Source: Rhopalosiphum padi
Taxonomy: Eukaryota > Arthropoda > Insecta > Hemiptera > Aphididae
Assembly (NCBI RefSeq): GCF_020882245.1
Contig: NC_083599.1
Coordinates: 47,208,748-47,272,747, forward strand
DNA: 64,000 nt
Direction of reading: 5' to 3'
Positions 42,201 through 57,200 of this stretch are shown here, one piece after another; within the stretch, counting starts at the first letter, position 1; each line of letters opens with the position of its first letter. A program made the translations under genes and the position numbers. The notes under the pieces were generated by a model. The model was not told where the DNA came from and searched no databases. It saw only the letters and a program-made list of their open reading frames with translations.

Positions 42201-45200
42201 CGTGTTCACAAAAAACATCAAAAATGTCGTATAATTTACTTGGTTTTTATCAAGCTCGCAGTTCTTGTATTCCTGTTCTCCTTCGTTTTGAAACGTAACT
42301 ATAACGAAACCGACAAATATATTCACCATGAAAAACGCTATTATAATTATATATATGATGTAATATGCGGCAACGATTGGTCTGTAGTTGTGTATCGGAC
42401 CCTTTTCTTCCTCGTTGGAGTCTATTGACCTTTGCAACAGTCTAAAACACGTACACATTTTTCGTTAACAAAACCCGACGTTTTCAGTGATAAAAAGAAT
42501 GCATTCTTACGAAGGCCATCCTTCAAAGGTGGATACAGTGAAGAGAGTGAGCATTGCTTTGGCTACGTCGTCGAAATGGAACGAGTTACGTTCCCATTTT
42601 CTATCTTCCTTTTTAGGAGTATCGACATCACCATGGTCGAACTTTAGGTACAAGCCTCTGTCAAATGAAAACTTTTGACTTAGTAATGAAACATTTAGGT
42701 ACTAATAAATAATAGAATCTTAAGCGTTAAATAATAGATAACTTGCAATATAAATTTAAAGTATTAAAATTCAACAATCACGCGAAATAATATATTCAAT
42801 TTTTGAAATAATTAAATTATATTTTATACTAACTGGCATTCAAATTCTGTAGTTTTGGAAAGATCATTGCATGAAAAAAATTTCCCCTATAATCATACGT
42901 AAAAATCTCAATCGTTTTTGCAATACATAAAGTAATTATGAAAATATTTAATGTTTAGATTGAAGATGAAGGAATCAAGTATTAATACTGTAATAATCAA
43001 ACTAAATAGTAAGGATTATGTACAAAGTTTAATATTACAAGGATGTGAATAAATTAAATAATTATCAACGTGCGTTTGATAAATAAAAACATGCAGGTTG
43101 CAACTAATCCTATTAATTATTAATAGGTAAATTATGTTATTATAACCCATAGATCATACTTATTATAGTTATGTTCAAATGATTAATATGCGTAAAAGAT
43201 GTCATAGAAAATATGAACTATTATTATTATATTTGTTGTATCATATTTTAAAAATGAATCAGTAGGTACTATTGAACAAAATTGGAACGTGAAAAAATCG
43301 ATATTTTAAAATAGATATCAAAGCGCATTCTGAAATTGGCAATTCGAAAACTTAAAAATCAATTTTTACAGCTGAAGAAACAACCATCCTAAAACCTCTT
43401 CATTTTGGTATTTTTGATTAGTTTAGGAATTATTTCCAATTGAACAGACGTAAAACAGAATCCATAATATTGTAGTCGAATCCTTGTTACAACGGTATTT
43501 ATTCTGCAGTTATCATAAATTAAAACACAAATTATAATTATTGTTATCATAGTATTTGGGTAAGAGGGTTATAATTAAATATACATTATGACAACAATGC
43601 TGAAGGTAAAAAATTGGTAAAATATTTTATACAAGCCAATAAACTGAGTTACTAGTAGTTTCATGCTCCCTGACTGGTTCTACACGATATTAAAATATTA
43701 CAATATTGGTACACTTAGAAAATATATCATAACCACACAGTGGTGTTGGAGTTTGCTGAAATACTTAATGGTAGTATTTGCAAAATATTATTTGAGGTAT
43801 AAAAAATAGCGTGTAAAAAATGTTATCAAATGATATAAAAAATGTGCACAAATTATGATCATGCAGTATACTTAAAGAATTACATTCTCCATAGTATTCA
43901 CAAATGTATTTAACTATTTTAATTAATTTAAAAAGTAATTACAAAATAATATTTTATCTGTTATGCAAAAGTGCCATAATATAACTTTAATGATGTGAAA
44001 TATCTATAGTTTATAATAATTTATTAAATAAAAGACAACTGGTTTTAATTTATAACTTAGCTTAACTTTGTGAATGAAAAGAGTGAAAATAATGTTTCCA
44101 TATCAAAAATTTGCATGGGCAATTCAACGAACCATAAGAGTCTTATTGATAATAATCGCTATAATACTAGTAAATTTATTTACTAGAAATTGTCACGTTT
44201 TGTTAAACAGAAATAAATTAAACACTTTTGCCTACCAGAAATCGTATAAATATTAGCTATTAAAAATGCATACATTAACTAAACTACATACGATCGCACC
44301 GATAGAACTACAATATAAAATAAACATTAAACTTACTAAAACCTATAGTAGGTTATAGCGAGTATATAAAACGTTAAGTATAATAAAATTGTATACAAAA
44401 TAAAATTGTTTTCATTACATAATAATTAAAATTTTTAACAATTTCTACAGAATATATTATTTGTACAAGAAAGCTATGGAATTACCTTAAAAAGCTGAAC
44501 TCCTATGACAGCAAACATGAACTGTAGTAAATATGTAACCAGCATGATATTTCCGATGGTCTTAATTGCAACTATCACGCATTTCACTACATACTATAAA
44601 AAAAGGAAAACTATCAAATAAATATAATTAACTAGTGGTCTACACGATTTAAGTTAATAATTATACAATACCTAGATAAAATGTTCTAACAATTTTGCCA
44701 TTAATTACTAGAATTATAAAATTAACAATACAAATCAATGAGTACATTTTTTTAAACTTTATTAAGAGGATGTTCAATTCCTAAAAATACATTAATAAGT
44801 AAATTCCTAGAATACAAAAATATAATGTTTAATAATAATTATGATATTAATGATAATATGTATTTATATAAAATAAGGTAGCCAAGTGGGTACTACTGAT
44901 TTGTACCTAAATTAGGTGTCAAATTTGAACTCAATGATATATCATTGTATACGAAAAACGATTCTGAGAGGAGACGGTCTTTCAGCTTATATCATAAAGT
45001 ATATTTCATGATAAATTGATAAGTTTCTTGATATCACTAAAGTAAGTTATTTTACTATTAGTAGTACTGTAGGTTTATTTAATGTAATCGAAAACATTGC
45101 ATTTATTAAATTATGACTATTTAATTATTATAATAATATATATTTATACCATATTACATCAATTTTTTCTAGGATAATAAAAGAAGATTTAAAGTATAAA

Positions 45201-48200
45201 TAGATTAATATCTCGAAATGCTCATAAATAATTAATTTGGCTTTCGGGTAGAATTTTATTTTTATATATATATAGTTTGAAAAATTAATAGAGAATATTA
45301 AATTAAATTTGAATAAATAACAATGTTTACGAATTTCTAACTACAAAATAATTTACTAATTTTTGCGATTTTGACGAATTTTTTCAGAAGTATAATTTTA
45401 ATTTTGATCACAATAATAAAAAAAAAAATCATTTAATTGTAAGATCAATACAATCATCGCCCCGCTCAGAATTTAATAGTAAAACACTATAATAGTATTT
45501 TATCAAAATACACCTATTTTTACAATAATAAATATAATTATTATTTTTTATTAAATTAATAATGTGCTTAGTTTTTAAACCCAAATCCCAGATTCTGTTT
45601 AATATAGCACAAACCATCCTCTTAATACAAAACTATGGTTATTTTTATATACAAATTAAAAGTAAATTAAAATAATATAAATACTTATTTATAGTGTATA
45701 ATTATATAATAATAAATATTAATATAAAAGTTCTTTCATAAAGAAAATATTAAACATAAATAATTAAAATTTAAGTATAAAAATATTTATATATATATAT
45801 ATATATAATTCAGTCAAATTATATAAGTTTTATACTATCAAGTCTAAGGGTTATGAATAACTTATAAATACATTTTAAAATTAAAAGTATACAAGTACCT
45901 ATTTAAAAATCTGAATTGACATTTTTTATTAAATAATAATAGATTTCAATATAATTTATTGTAAACATGAAACATGTGCTCATTACATTTACATGTCATT
46001 ATAGCTAGTTGACAATAGCAACAATACACATTTTACTATTTAATTACTTTGATAAAATTAACTAAACTCAATTTAAACATTATATGTGTTTAATATAATA
46101 ATTATACTTAACATTTTCAATCGATTCAATGACTCTGTGTTAAGAAGATTCGATACAGACCGATTCTAAAGAATTCAAAATAGACAATATTCTAAGTGTG
46201 CGTGTGACAAATTCATATACGTTTTCAGAAAATTAATCATACTTCTAAGATAGGTACAATTGGCATAAAATAAAGAGATAATAAACCAAGCCGGGACCGA
46301 ATCCCCTTAATCTTACTTTTTTTAATCAGATAATATTTTATTATTATCTGTTAAGTTCTTAACAAGACAACAAAATATACTAGACCACTGTCATTATAAA
46401 ATCAAAGATTTTCTTATTTAAAACTCGATTTTAGAGTTTCTTACTAATATAAGAATAAAGCAACTTTACATACACAAACGTATAATGTGTAGCCATATAA
46501 TGATATTTATAAAATAAATATAAAACTACAATATTATATTTATCCAAATAATAAAAATATAGGTACATTATCCAACTTGAATTACTACAATGTTTACTAT
46601 TTATATAAAATGTCATGACTTACGTCAAAATTAACACATTAATGATTTCGGTACTTATATATAATATAATAAAATAATTTTTATTAAGAAATAACTTATA
46701 TTAAAAGTGGTAAATAATTTACATTTATATTTAATTCACTTATTCTATTTCAATGTACAATATACATTTTAGAAATCTATGAATATTAATTAATTTGGTT
46801 TTACTTGAGATTTTAATATCGTGTAGATAATTACTATGAATAGAGCAACGGTTTTTCTTTGTATTTTTTATATTTATGATAAAATAAAACACAACAAATC
46901 TACATAAAAAAACAAAATTACCATCGGAACCATCTATGTAAATCGTCAAATATATATTATATTTTAAACAGATTATTAATTGTTAGGATGTTGCAAATGC
47001 CACGACGCCAGTTAATTATTTAACTCATAGGTAGTAGTTATTTTGGTTAAATTTTTGTTTCGGAAAATGTCATTAGATAAAAACACTGAATATAGGATAC
47101 CAGGGATTGCGGGTCGATACAATAACATTACAAGGAACGAAAATTTGGGTACGCAATACTCATTTATGCCTCTAATCAGTCGTACCTTAAATAATTGAAC
47201 TCCGATTACAGCGAACATGAACTGAAGAAGGCATGTTACCAGCACTATGTTCCCGATCGTTTTGACCGCAACAATGACACATTGCACTACATGCTAAACA
47301 TTTCGTATTACTTCATTTGTTATACCTTATAACTCATAAAGTATGGCTTATATATATAAATATGTATTTGTAAAATTAATTCAGTATTATAACAGGCAGT
47401 CAGTATCTGATGGATAGCATCATCATAAAAATTGTAATAAAACTATTTCTATGAAATGTCAAAATATTATTAATTATAATGTAATCGAACGGATATTTTA
47501 GTTTTATGAAAACGCTGGGAAGTAGATCTGTTGTATAGACGTATAGTACCACATAATTTAATAGATCACTGTTTAGAACTGTTTAATATTTTCAAGCTTA
47601 GAATTTTGACTAAGAAAAAAAGTAGATAAAAATATATGGAGAAAAATTAAAAATATTAAAAAGTTTATAAAATGCAAAATACAAAAATATATTTAAAAAT
47701 AAAAAACACGTACAACTATAGCACCCGTTCAGAATCTAAAAATATAAAAATTATTTTTATATGTCTATGTAAAAAAAAATTATATTTTACGAAAAATGGT
47801 TCGATAGATTATAAGCTATAATATTATGAGTTCTATTCAATATCATATTTATTTGTTATTTACGTAAATATTATTATTCTTTTAATTTTTTTTTATAGTA
47901 AAACATATAAAAATCGAATGTAAATATTATACCTACAATATTACGCGAAATCAAGTTTTTTTTGGATTTTTTTATATAGTGTCTTTTTGTGTTTGTAGTA
48001 TTTGTACACAGTAACTTTTATTAAAATTCTTCTATTATTTAAATATGATAACAAAATATTATTATTATAGAGCCACAGTGATTCTAATTCACTGTAATTT
48101 TTTGGTTCACTTATCTCAAAAAAAAAAAGCAATAATTTTGGTGCTTCATAGACATCTGGAACTGCTAATTAATATAGAATTAATTGATGTAGTAGTTTTA

Positions 48201-51200
48201 AAAGATTAATTTTAAGTTTTCATTAAGTATTTATGTAGTTACACAAGTATTAAGTGTTGACAGAAGGCGGGTAAGTTAGAAGTAGTTTATTATATAATTC
48301 ATACACTAATGTGTAGTAGGCGGATGGGTGTAAACGAGGACAAATATTGTGGACATATGCATAATATTATAAAATAGAATATTGAGACAAATATTTATAA
48401 TTTAGAAAATATTTCAATTTCATAGTTCAAACACTGCAATATAAATACAAATAATATCGTTTTGAATTAAATCAACATGAAAATATTTAATAAAAATGAT
48501 TTTTTTTATTTTAAATGTTCACCCATTTAGTAAACAAAATAGCATATTTACGGATCAAATTTATTCATAGGTTAAGTGCTTCGCAAATTATATGATATTA
48601 TGTACTGTAAATACTGGAATGAGCGAATAACATATATTAAAATTAATATTAACACTACCTATTGATATATTATTGTTATTATTATTATTTAAGCATTATA
48701 GAATAAACTGATGAAGACAATTCAAAATTAATTAAACTGCAATAAAAATTGTATTATGATTAAACTATATTATACTATTTTAGATGTATTAAATAACACA
48801 GGTTTTATACAAACTTGGACTAACTCATAAACATTAATGATTACAAATTCTACTATTTTCTAGTTACTTATAAGCTATAACAATATTAGATAGGTACTCA
48901 TTCTAAATTAAAATACTACACAAAATACAGATTATTTAAAACTACTTAGTATTTAGGTATATCAATACAAAATGTATGACTATAATGTTGATTCTGTGTA
49001 TTTATGTGAACCATAAAACCAATGATACATCACTACATTATAGAATACGTGTAATGTGTAATACCTTTATACATCAATGGAATTCAAAATATTTCTTCGA
49101 ATTCATAAATATTAAAATATTAAATATTGACTATTAAAATAATAATAGAAAATTGATAACATATCAATATATTAATAAATGTTTCTTTCTTTTTTAGATA
49201 TATTAGATATCTAAGAAAAATTAATGTAAATTTACAAAATATACTCATTTAAGAGAATATCAAAAAAGTACTGAAACAAACTCTAACAATATATTATATT
49301 AAAAAAAAAAAAAATTCCTTAAACATTTCTTTGTAATATTTGTACTTACTTTCAGTCCTTTTGCTCTATTTATAGCACGTAAAGGCCTGAGTACTCGTAA
49401 GACTCTTAAGACTTTTACTAATGACATTGGTCCCGCGCTAAAATTTTGAGTACTATTATTTTAAAATAGTATATACTGTTCCAATTTTTAAAATAACATA
49501 CCTTGCCATTTTAGAAATAACCGTCAACAATGAAACAGCCACAACTAAAAGATCTAAGAGATTGAAAAATGATCGACAGAATGCTCCATCATGCAATACA
49601 AATCCGTATGAAATTATTTTCAAAATTATTTCAATCGTGAAAACTGCCGTGAAGAAATGATCAAATTTCTTTAATACCTTTGAAAAAAAATAAAATAAAT
49701 TTTTTATACGAGTTATTATACGATTTTTCAGTAAATATAGTTTTACTCACGTTATTTCTTTCTGAATCTGCTTTTAACGGATCTTCTGCAGCTAATAACG
49801 CTGAAGAAACCATAATACATACTAATATAAAATTACTGAAGTATGTATGGTTATGTAACCAATGACAAAACGTTCGAACCCTAAACAAATTATTTAAATA
49901 TCTTATTAGTATTAAATTTAATCAATTTGTAAAAAAGAAAACTTCCTCAGAGTATGTATAGCTTAGATTGTTATAGATATACCATTGGAAGATTAATTAT
50001 AATGTATATGCCATGATGGGTTATTAAAAATTATAATATATAATTAGTTGATAAAACTATATGCTCTGTCTAGAGCTGATCCTAAGACGAGTTGCAGAGT
50101 AAGTTTTTGTAAATTTATATTTTAAGTAGACTATTCGTAGCTTTTTATACATTGAATTCATTGGTTTTTGAAAAAAATAGTTCGTAGTTGTAAGATTCAT
50201 TGATTTTAATTTTCGCTAATAATGTAAAAAATTGAAAAATTAATTTTTTATGTATTAATTTTAATGATTTGTATTTGTTTGCACTCGCCACTCAACATTT
50301 TAATCTTTTATAACTATTTTTTACATTTGCCTAATTGATATTGTGTTTACTATAATTTATAATATAATAAGTATAGTATAATAAGTATAATATTTTAAAC
50401 ATGTTACCCGCGATCTATAGATCTTTATTGACAATTTAATATTTAGGACTTTTGTGTGGTTGCGAGTAATTTAAAGTAAAACGAGTTATCGTATTAAAAA
50501 TTGATTTTTTAAATACCTAAATTTATGTTTATGTATGTAGTATGTATGAATGTATATTATTTTTAATTAAAATAACCGATTACAGGTAAAAAAAGGGTGG
50601 GCAAGTGGGTATCGTTCTGCTGCATAGTACTATTTGAATGCAAGGACAGGTATCATTGTATACGAAGAACGCTTCTGAACGGAGATGATTTGTCAGTCTA
50701 GGATATTTAGTAGGATATATTATATTATTAGTTATTACGTATATTTAAACTGTAATATATCGTTATTTTACATGATTTCGTAAAAAATTAAATTTCATAA
50801 GCTCACAAAATGTTTTCTATATTGACGCTGGAGTTCTTTTTTACAGTTATTTGAAGGAAAACTTATGGAAAACGTTATATTGGGTTTTTTATTCTTAGGT
50901 ATAAATCACAAAAATGTTATGAATTTTCAACTTCAAAATTCCTTGCTAATTTTTGCGATTTTGACATATTTCGTAAACATTTGAACTTTAAATGCTTATA
51001 TACAAATAAATTATGACTAACGATTTTTGATTTTTTTTTCTACGATAAGTACAAGAGTACAACTTAATAAACCCTGTATTAAATTTTAAAGATTTTTTGG
51101 AAAGCCAAATTTTTTTTATCGGCATTTCAATTGTTTGCAAATAGCTTAAGAAAAGTCAAAATATTTTGAAAATTTAATCGTAAATATATAACGCTAATAT

Positions 51201-54200
51201 AAACATTTGATAAAAATTTCAAGTATTTACAATTATTCGTTTTTTAGTTACATCTAAATAAAAAAACCAATTTTGTTGAAAATTGGTTATGCGTAAAACT
51301 TCCCGTTTTTCCGTTACTTTTTAAGGGTTTTCCTGACGCTTTGAAAAATTACAGGACTTTTTATTTTTGACCTTCCAAAATACCAAATGGATTCATTTTC
51401 CTTTTCAAAAGAGGGCTGAAGTCAAAATTCAAAGCATTATTTCTACTCCAAAACGTGATGATAGACACAAAAAAATAAAAATTAAAAAAACATACATCAT
51501 TGTAAAATCAATACATTCCTCACTTCGTTCAAAGTCTAATGTAATTTTATGTGTCTTTGGTCTATAATAATATATACCAAAAATAACTGCAAATATATCA
51601 CCGTGGAATTTGTTTGCTACACTACTAACACTTTTTTTTATATATACATATACCTAGTTGAATAAAAATAATTGTAAACTAAATAAAAGTTATTTACCGA
51701 CTGGTCGGTGAAAATATGAAAAATGAAGAAGCTGGAGGAATAGGCATCCCTTTATTTGCATTGTTGAATTCTGTCATTGGACGGACGCCATCTTCATTTT
51801 CTTCATTTTCTAGAATAAATCAGTAATATTATAATTACTTCTTAACTATAAAATGACGCAGTCTTATAATATAACCTGGATTTCCATTTGGTTCGAAGTC
51901 GAATCCTTCTAAATCGATTTTGATGTTACTGTCGCTTTCGTAATCTTTTCTTGACGAACTGTATTAAAAATATAAAACCTTGTTAGATTAAAAAAAATTA
52001 ATAATAAGGTTACATACCATTCGTCTGAAAGTTCTTCCTCGACAGAAATACCTTCAGAATTGTCTCCTTGATATTCGTTATCTCTCTCTTTCGATTGACT
52101 ATTACTTCGAGATTTTTGTTGTTTGTCGGGTTGCTTAATGACGAAAACAAATTGAATGAATGTTATGTATAAAATGAAAAAAATATTTTGAAAAATCTTA
52201 CTTCTTCTTCTTTATCTATTGCGGTCAAAGACTCTGCATCAGCTAAATTATCAACAGCGATAGCCAAGAAAACATTTAACAGTATATCTGGTATATTAAT
52301 ATATAGTTAAGGTAATTTAATTCATTAAAAAAAAGATTTGATTTTCCATAAACAAATGACATGCTTAGTCACGTAAACTTTATATTTTATATTTTTACTG
52401 ATTATAAAGAGGTATATATTTAGGTATCCATAATTATACAGGTTATTAAATTAATTAAATTAATCATACTGAAAAATACATTTGAAAAACCTATCAAAAG
52501 TTTGTATAAAATAAAACTGATTTTTTAGCTGTTGCTTGATCACTTTCGAAAGTGATATAAGTAGTAAAGTGGTACGTCGAACTTATTCTTATAAAAGAGT
52601 AAACATTATTAGATTTCTATTCCGAAGGTGTGTTTGAAAGAGTAAAGTTTCTCGTGTGTCTACACGGGTATTGGAAAAATGCGTTTATCGATAAACAGTG
52701 ACGTCTATTTAATTATGAATAAATAGTTACTGGTTAGTAATTGTACATTACACAGATTACAGAGAACTACTTACATGATACAGTGTGTTATAAAACCAAT
52801 AAGATAATATTAGATATCGTAGAACTAAAGCCTTTTGACTTATTACAAGGTTTATTGTAAATCATAATTCAATAATTTAATTATATTTTGATTTACACTT
52901 GTATAAAAAATGTATACCTATTGTGTAAATAGTATTAAATATCTAATTATTTTGTTAAAGGATACAGTTACCACAGATAAACAATATAATGAAGTAAATG
53001 CAAGCTAAAATACCAGGTGATGATACACCACTGTAAGCTTTTATACCATTGTACATCACAACATTCCAATCTTCACCAGTTAGTATCTGAAAAATACGTA
53101 AGTGAATTAAAAATATCGAATTAATAATAATAATAAATAAATTATGACTTATGTTAAGTAGGTATATGAGTTTACGTCATTTAAATATAATTAAATCTGA
53201 ATTAAATATTTAATTTGATTAATGTTAATAAATCTTAAGTAGTTAAGTATTTAATAAACTGTAGATTATAGATACCTAAATATCTAGTCCTTAATAATTA
53301 TTAAAAATACAAAATTAGAATTTATTGTAGGTAGATAAATTTATAATATTTTAATCAAAATTTGGGTTCACTTTGAAATTAATAGTACAGTTTTGTGACT
53401 GTACTTCGTAAAATTATAAATTACTTAAAATAGAACTATATAGGTATGTAGTGACGAATATAGGATTTTTTTGGGGAGAGGGAAGAGCTATCATATTCAT
53501 TTTGTAAACTCAATATTTAGGGTTTGATGTTAAGCCTACAAATAAAGTATTACTCCAATTTTTCTAACATAAAAAATTTAAAAGTATTATTTAATTTGTA
53601 ATTTATATTATAATTTACAAAAAAAGTTTATTGAAATATTACAAAATAAAAAAATATAACATAAAATGTATTAAATCAATTTATATATTATAGTAAGGAA
53701 AATTGTAAACGTCTAAGTTGTTGTTTGTAAAGGAGATTTAGAACATATTTTGATATTACATTGATTTCTTTGTGATTATTAAGCAATGTTCATACATTTA
53801 TAAAAGAATTATCCTCGTTGTACTCCTCAAGTATGTTATTATTAGTTTTAAAGTAGAAAATGATCGTTCACTCGTATAATATAATGTTACTGGAAATACT
53901 GCAAAGGAATAACTTCCAAGGGGGTGGGCCCCTCGCCTTCCTGAATCAACTACTAGTATTAAGATATTATTTTATACACTGGATAATGAAATAAATCATT
54001 TAAATTTGTTGTGTGTTTAAACATTAAATTTATATTGCAACTTGCAAGATCATAAAACTAACATTAAATATTAAATTCAAATGTAAAAATGTATATATAA
54101 CAAAATAATCATATCAGAATAGATTTATATATACCTAATGAGTAGAAATTGTGGACTCGCGTCATTTAGTTAATATTTAATCAGTATATATAATTATGAA

Positions 54201-57200
54201 CAGTACTCAATAACTACTATCGTCAGTGTATTATGGTCCGTTATGCATAAGGTGCAAACATAATTAATATATTTACTTACTTGAAATACGGTCAGTAAAC
54301 TTTGCCAAAACGTATCAAAATTACTACGTGGCTTATAATCTGTGGCGTCAAAGTTAAACTTTCCACCAAATACTTGCATCCCTAACAACGCAAATATTAC
54401 GATGAAAAGGAACAGTAAAAGCAGCAAAGAGGCAATGGATTGTATCGAATTGAGCAACGAGGCCACTAAATTTGACAGCGACCTCCAGTACCTATCGAAT
54501 AAAATAATATTTTATTATTTAGTACCTATTAATATTATTATGATATAGTCAATTATTACTTTGTAACTTTAAAAACCCTGAGTAGTCGTACACAACGTAA
54601 CACTGATACTCCAAGTGGTAACATTAATTCCGTTCGCGTTAAAATCGTTTCAGTTATACTTCCGATGACAACAAAACAGTCAAAACGATTAAAAAGCGAA
54701 ACAAAATATCCCTAAAAATAATAAAATAATCTTATAAGGGTTTTACGTTGCTACAATTGCGATAATTATTGCAATAATTTGTTATTGTTCACGAAGTGTT
54801 TTCTTTTTTTGCTTTACCCTTTGGCCTTTACTATCAACTATTATGGTCACACTTCTAAAGCCCCCTACCTTTTAATTTTGCATACCAGCCACTTTCATGT
54901 CATTCTCTATTCTATATATCCATATCTTCTTCGATATTCATCATGACTGGCCTCATAACTCCTTTATAAACTTTAATTTTTAATCTCAACGGGATCCTAT
55001 TACCGTAAAAAATAACTGATGCTTCTCTTCACTTCATCCATCCACACATATTCCTATTTATTTACGCCATACTCAAAACCACCATTCTTCTGCACCACCA
55101 ATCTTAAGTAATTGAAGTTTGAACCTATTCATTTCACACGCTATATCATCAATATTATTATTATTTACGTTTTGTATTGAATACATAACATATTGTGTAA
55201 ATGTGTGCAATATTCTTACCTGTATTCCGAGACTATACATTTTTAATAACATCTCTAATGTGAAAAGAGTAATGAAGAAAACATTTGTAATTTCTACAAG
55301 TAAAAAAAAAACATTTTGTTATTTATTAAAATCCATTATAACAGTGACCAATTATAGAAAATTATTTTATTTGTATAATATCATTCATGTTAAATGAAAT
55401 ACCTTGAAAATCATCCAACCACGTTGGTTGCTTATAATGCTCTGTTGCTAAAACGCCAGTGTTTAAGAACACTAAAATAATAATTAACCAATAAAATGCT
55501 TGAGATTTTACAGCTTTACGACAAGCTCGTCTAGCTCTACGGTTAATTCTGAAAAAAAAATAATAATAAAATATAAATCAATTTTGGATTAATGATACAA
55601 ATGTAGTTTTTAAATTTTATTAATTAACATCAATCTATAAAACTAAATACGAAACTTGTCAAAGTCTTTTCGTTTCTTTTTCCACCACGATTTACTTGAG
55701 TCGACTTCATCCCGTTCCACGTTGGTTGATTTGTTTTCATTTGCATTATTATCTACTTGAAATGCATAATAATAGTATAAAAGTTACGAATTCACCATAT
55801 CAATTTTTTAAATGCAAAACATCAGAAAAATCACATAATTTTAGGATACCAATTCAATCATTATGCAAGTGCCTATTGCATAATTTATGTTTATTTAATA
55901 GAAAATTATAGTCAGATAAACTTTGTAATCTTAATAGAAATAAGATTCATGAAACTAGTTAAACATTAGCATTATTGTGTCAGTAGATAAAAAATTAAGT
56001 CCAATGTTTTTAAAATGACTATTTATTATTTTGAAATAAATTAAAATATATAAAAGTCTTAGAATTCAACTAGATATATAAAAAATATAACGGGATTTAT
56101 ATATAAGTTTAAAAATAATAATTTACCCTGTTGATTAGAAGTTTCGTCTTTATCATCAGCGTCTGGTTCAATATCTTCTGCTTGTGTTATCCAATCCAAA
56201 TAACCCCTTAAGTCCTCCTCAAGCTGTTGCTTTTCACGAAGTTTTTGAAAATCTCCTCTAGCTTTAGCCTTTTCTCTCTCTTTAGAAAATTCTCTGAAAT
56301 TTGTTAACATTAATTTACATACTGTTATAATATATATTTACTATTTTAGTATTTTATTAGATTTTATCTTATGTATATGTATTTAATGTAATTGTTATCT
56401 GTTCATTTAAAAGTATTAAACATACCCGCTTAACACACCAAGAATAAGATTCATAACGAAAAAAGCGCCTAAAATGACCATGGAAACAAAATATATCCAC
56501 TGCCATGAACTTCCTAATGCATCTTCAATCTAAATATATAAAAATTAAATTTTTTATCAAAATATAATTATAAATAAAATATAGTTGAGTATATCTAACA
56601 AATATTTTTAATTTCATTCATTAATTCTATGCTAACAAGTGCTGAAGTTTTAAATAATTTATATTTTTTTAATACAGTTTTAAAGTAATTTTATAATAAA
56701 TACTGTCTAAATTATTAATTATAGAGAAACTTCATAATGCATATAATAAAACATTTTTAAAATGACTAAAATGTAGAAATTAACTTTTTATTTATTAAAA
56801 CTTAATTTTTATTTCAAATACAATAAAATATTCTAGAAAAAAGTAAGAATAAACAAACACACCAATTGGTTTGTAATTAGAACATTACTTAAAAAATTTT
56901 TTTTAAATGTAAAACGCGTGAATCAAATACGAGGTGTGTTCAATAAATACCCAGACTAAAATTATTGTAGAAAAACTTTTAATGTTATCGGAAATGTTAT
57001 TGCACCAAAATAAACTAGAGATAATGACCATTATTTCAGTATATAATAATTATCATTATCTCAAATCAGTCATCGACAATACGCGTTCGAAGTTGGTCGT
57101 TTTGTATAAAATCGCGATTTCACAATGGATAATATTTCGGAGCAACGCGCGTGTATTAAATTTTGTTTCAAAATTGGTAAAAATGCTACGGAATGTTTTG

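Noticed and set aside
52964..52972. Exon 14 donor at the earlier GT (gtaact)
   Set aside because: It would replace the invariant GNY by a single Asp; the donor gtatcc keeps CGNYILLN and the correct phase.
53440..53960. Possible transposon remnant around the GGGGAGAGGGAAGAGC and GGGGGTGGGCCCC stretches
   Set aside because: Looks like repeat-derived intron sequence, but I found no second copy in the window and no ends, so it is not called.
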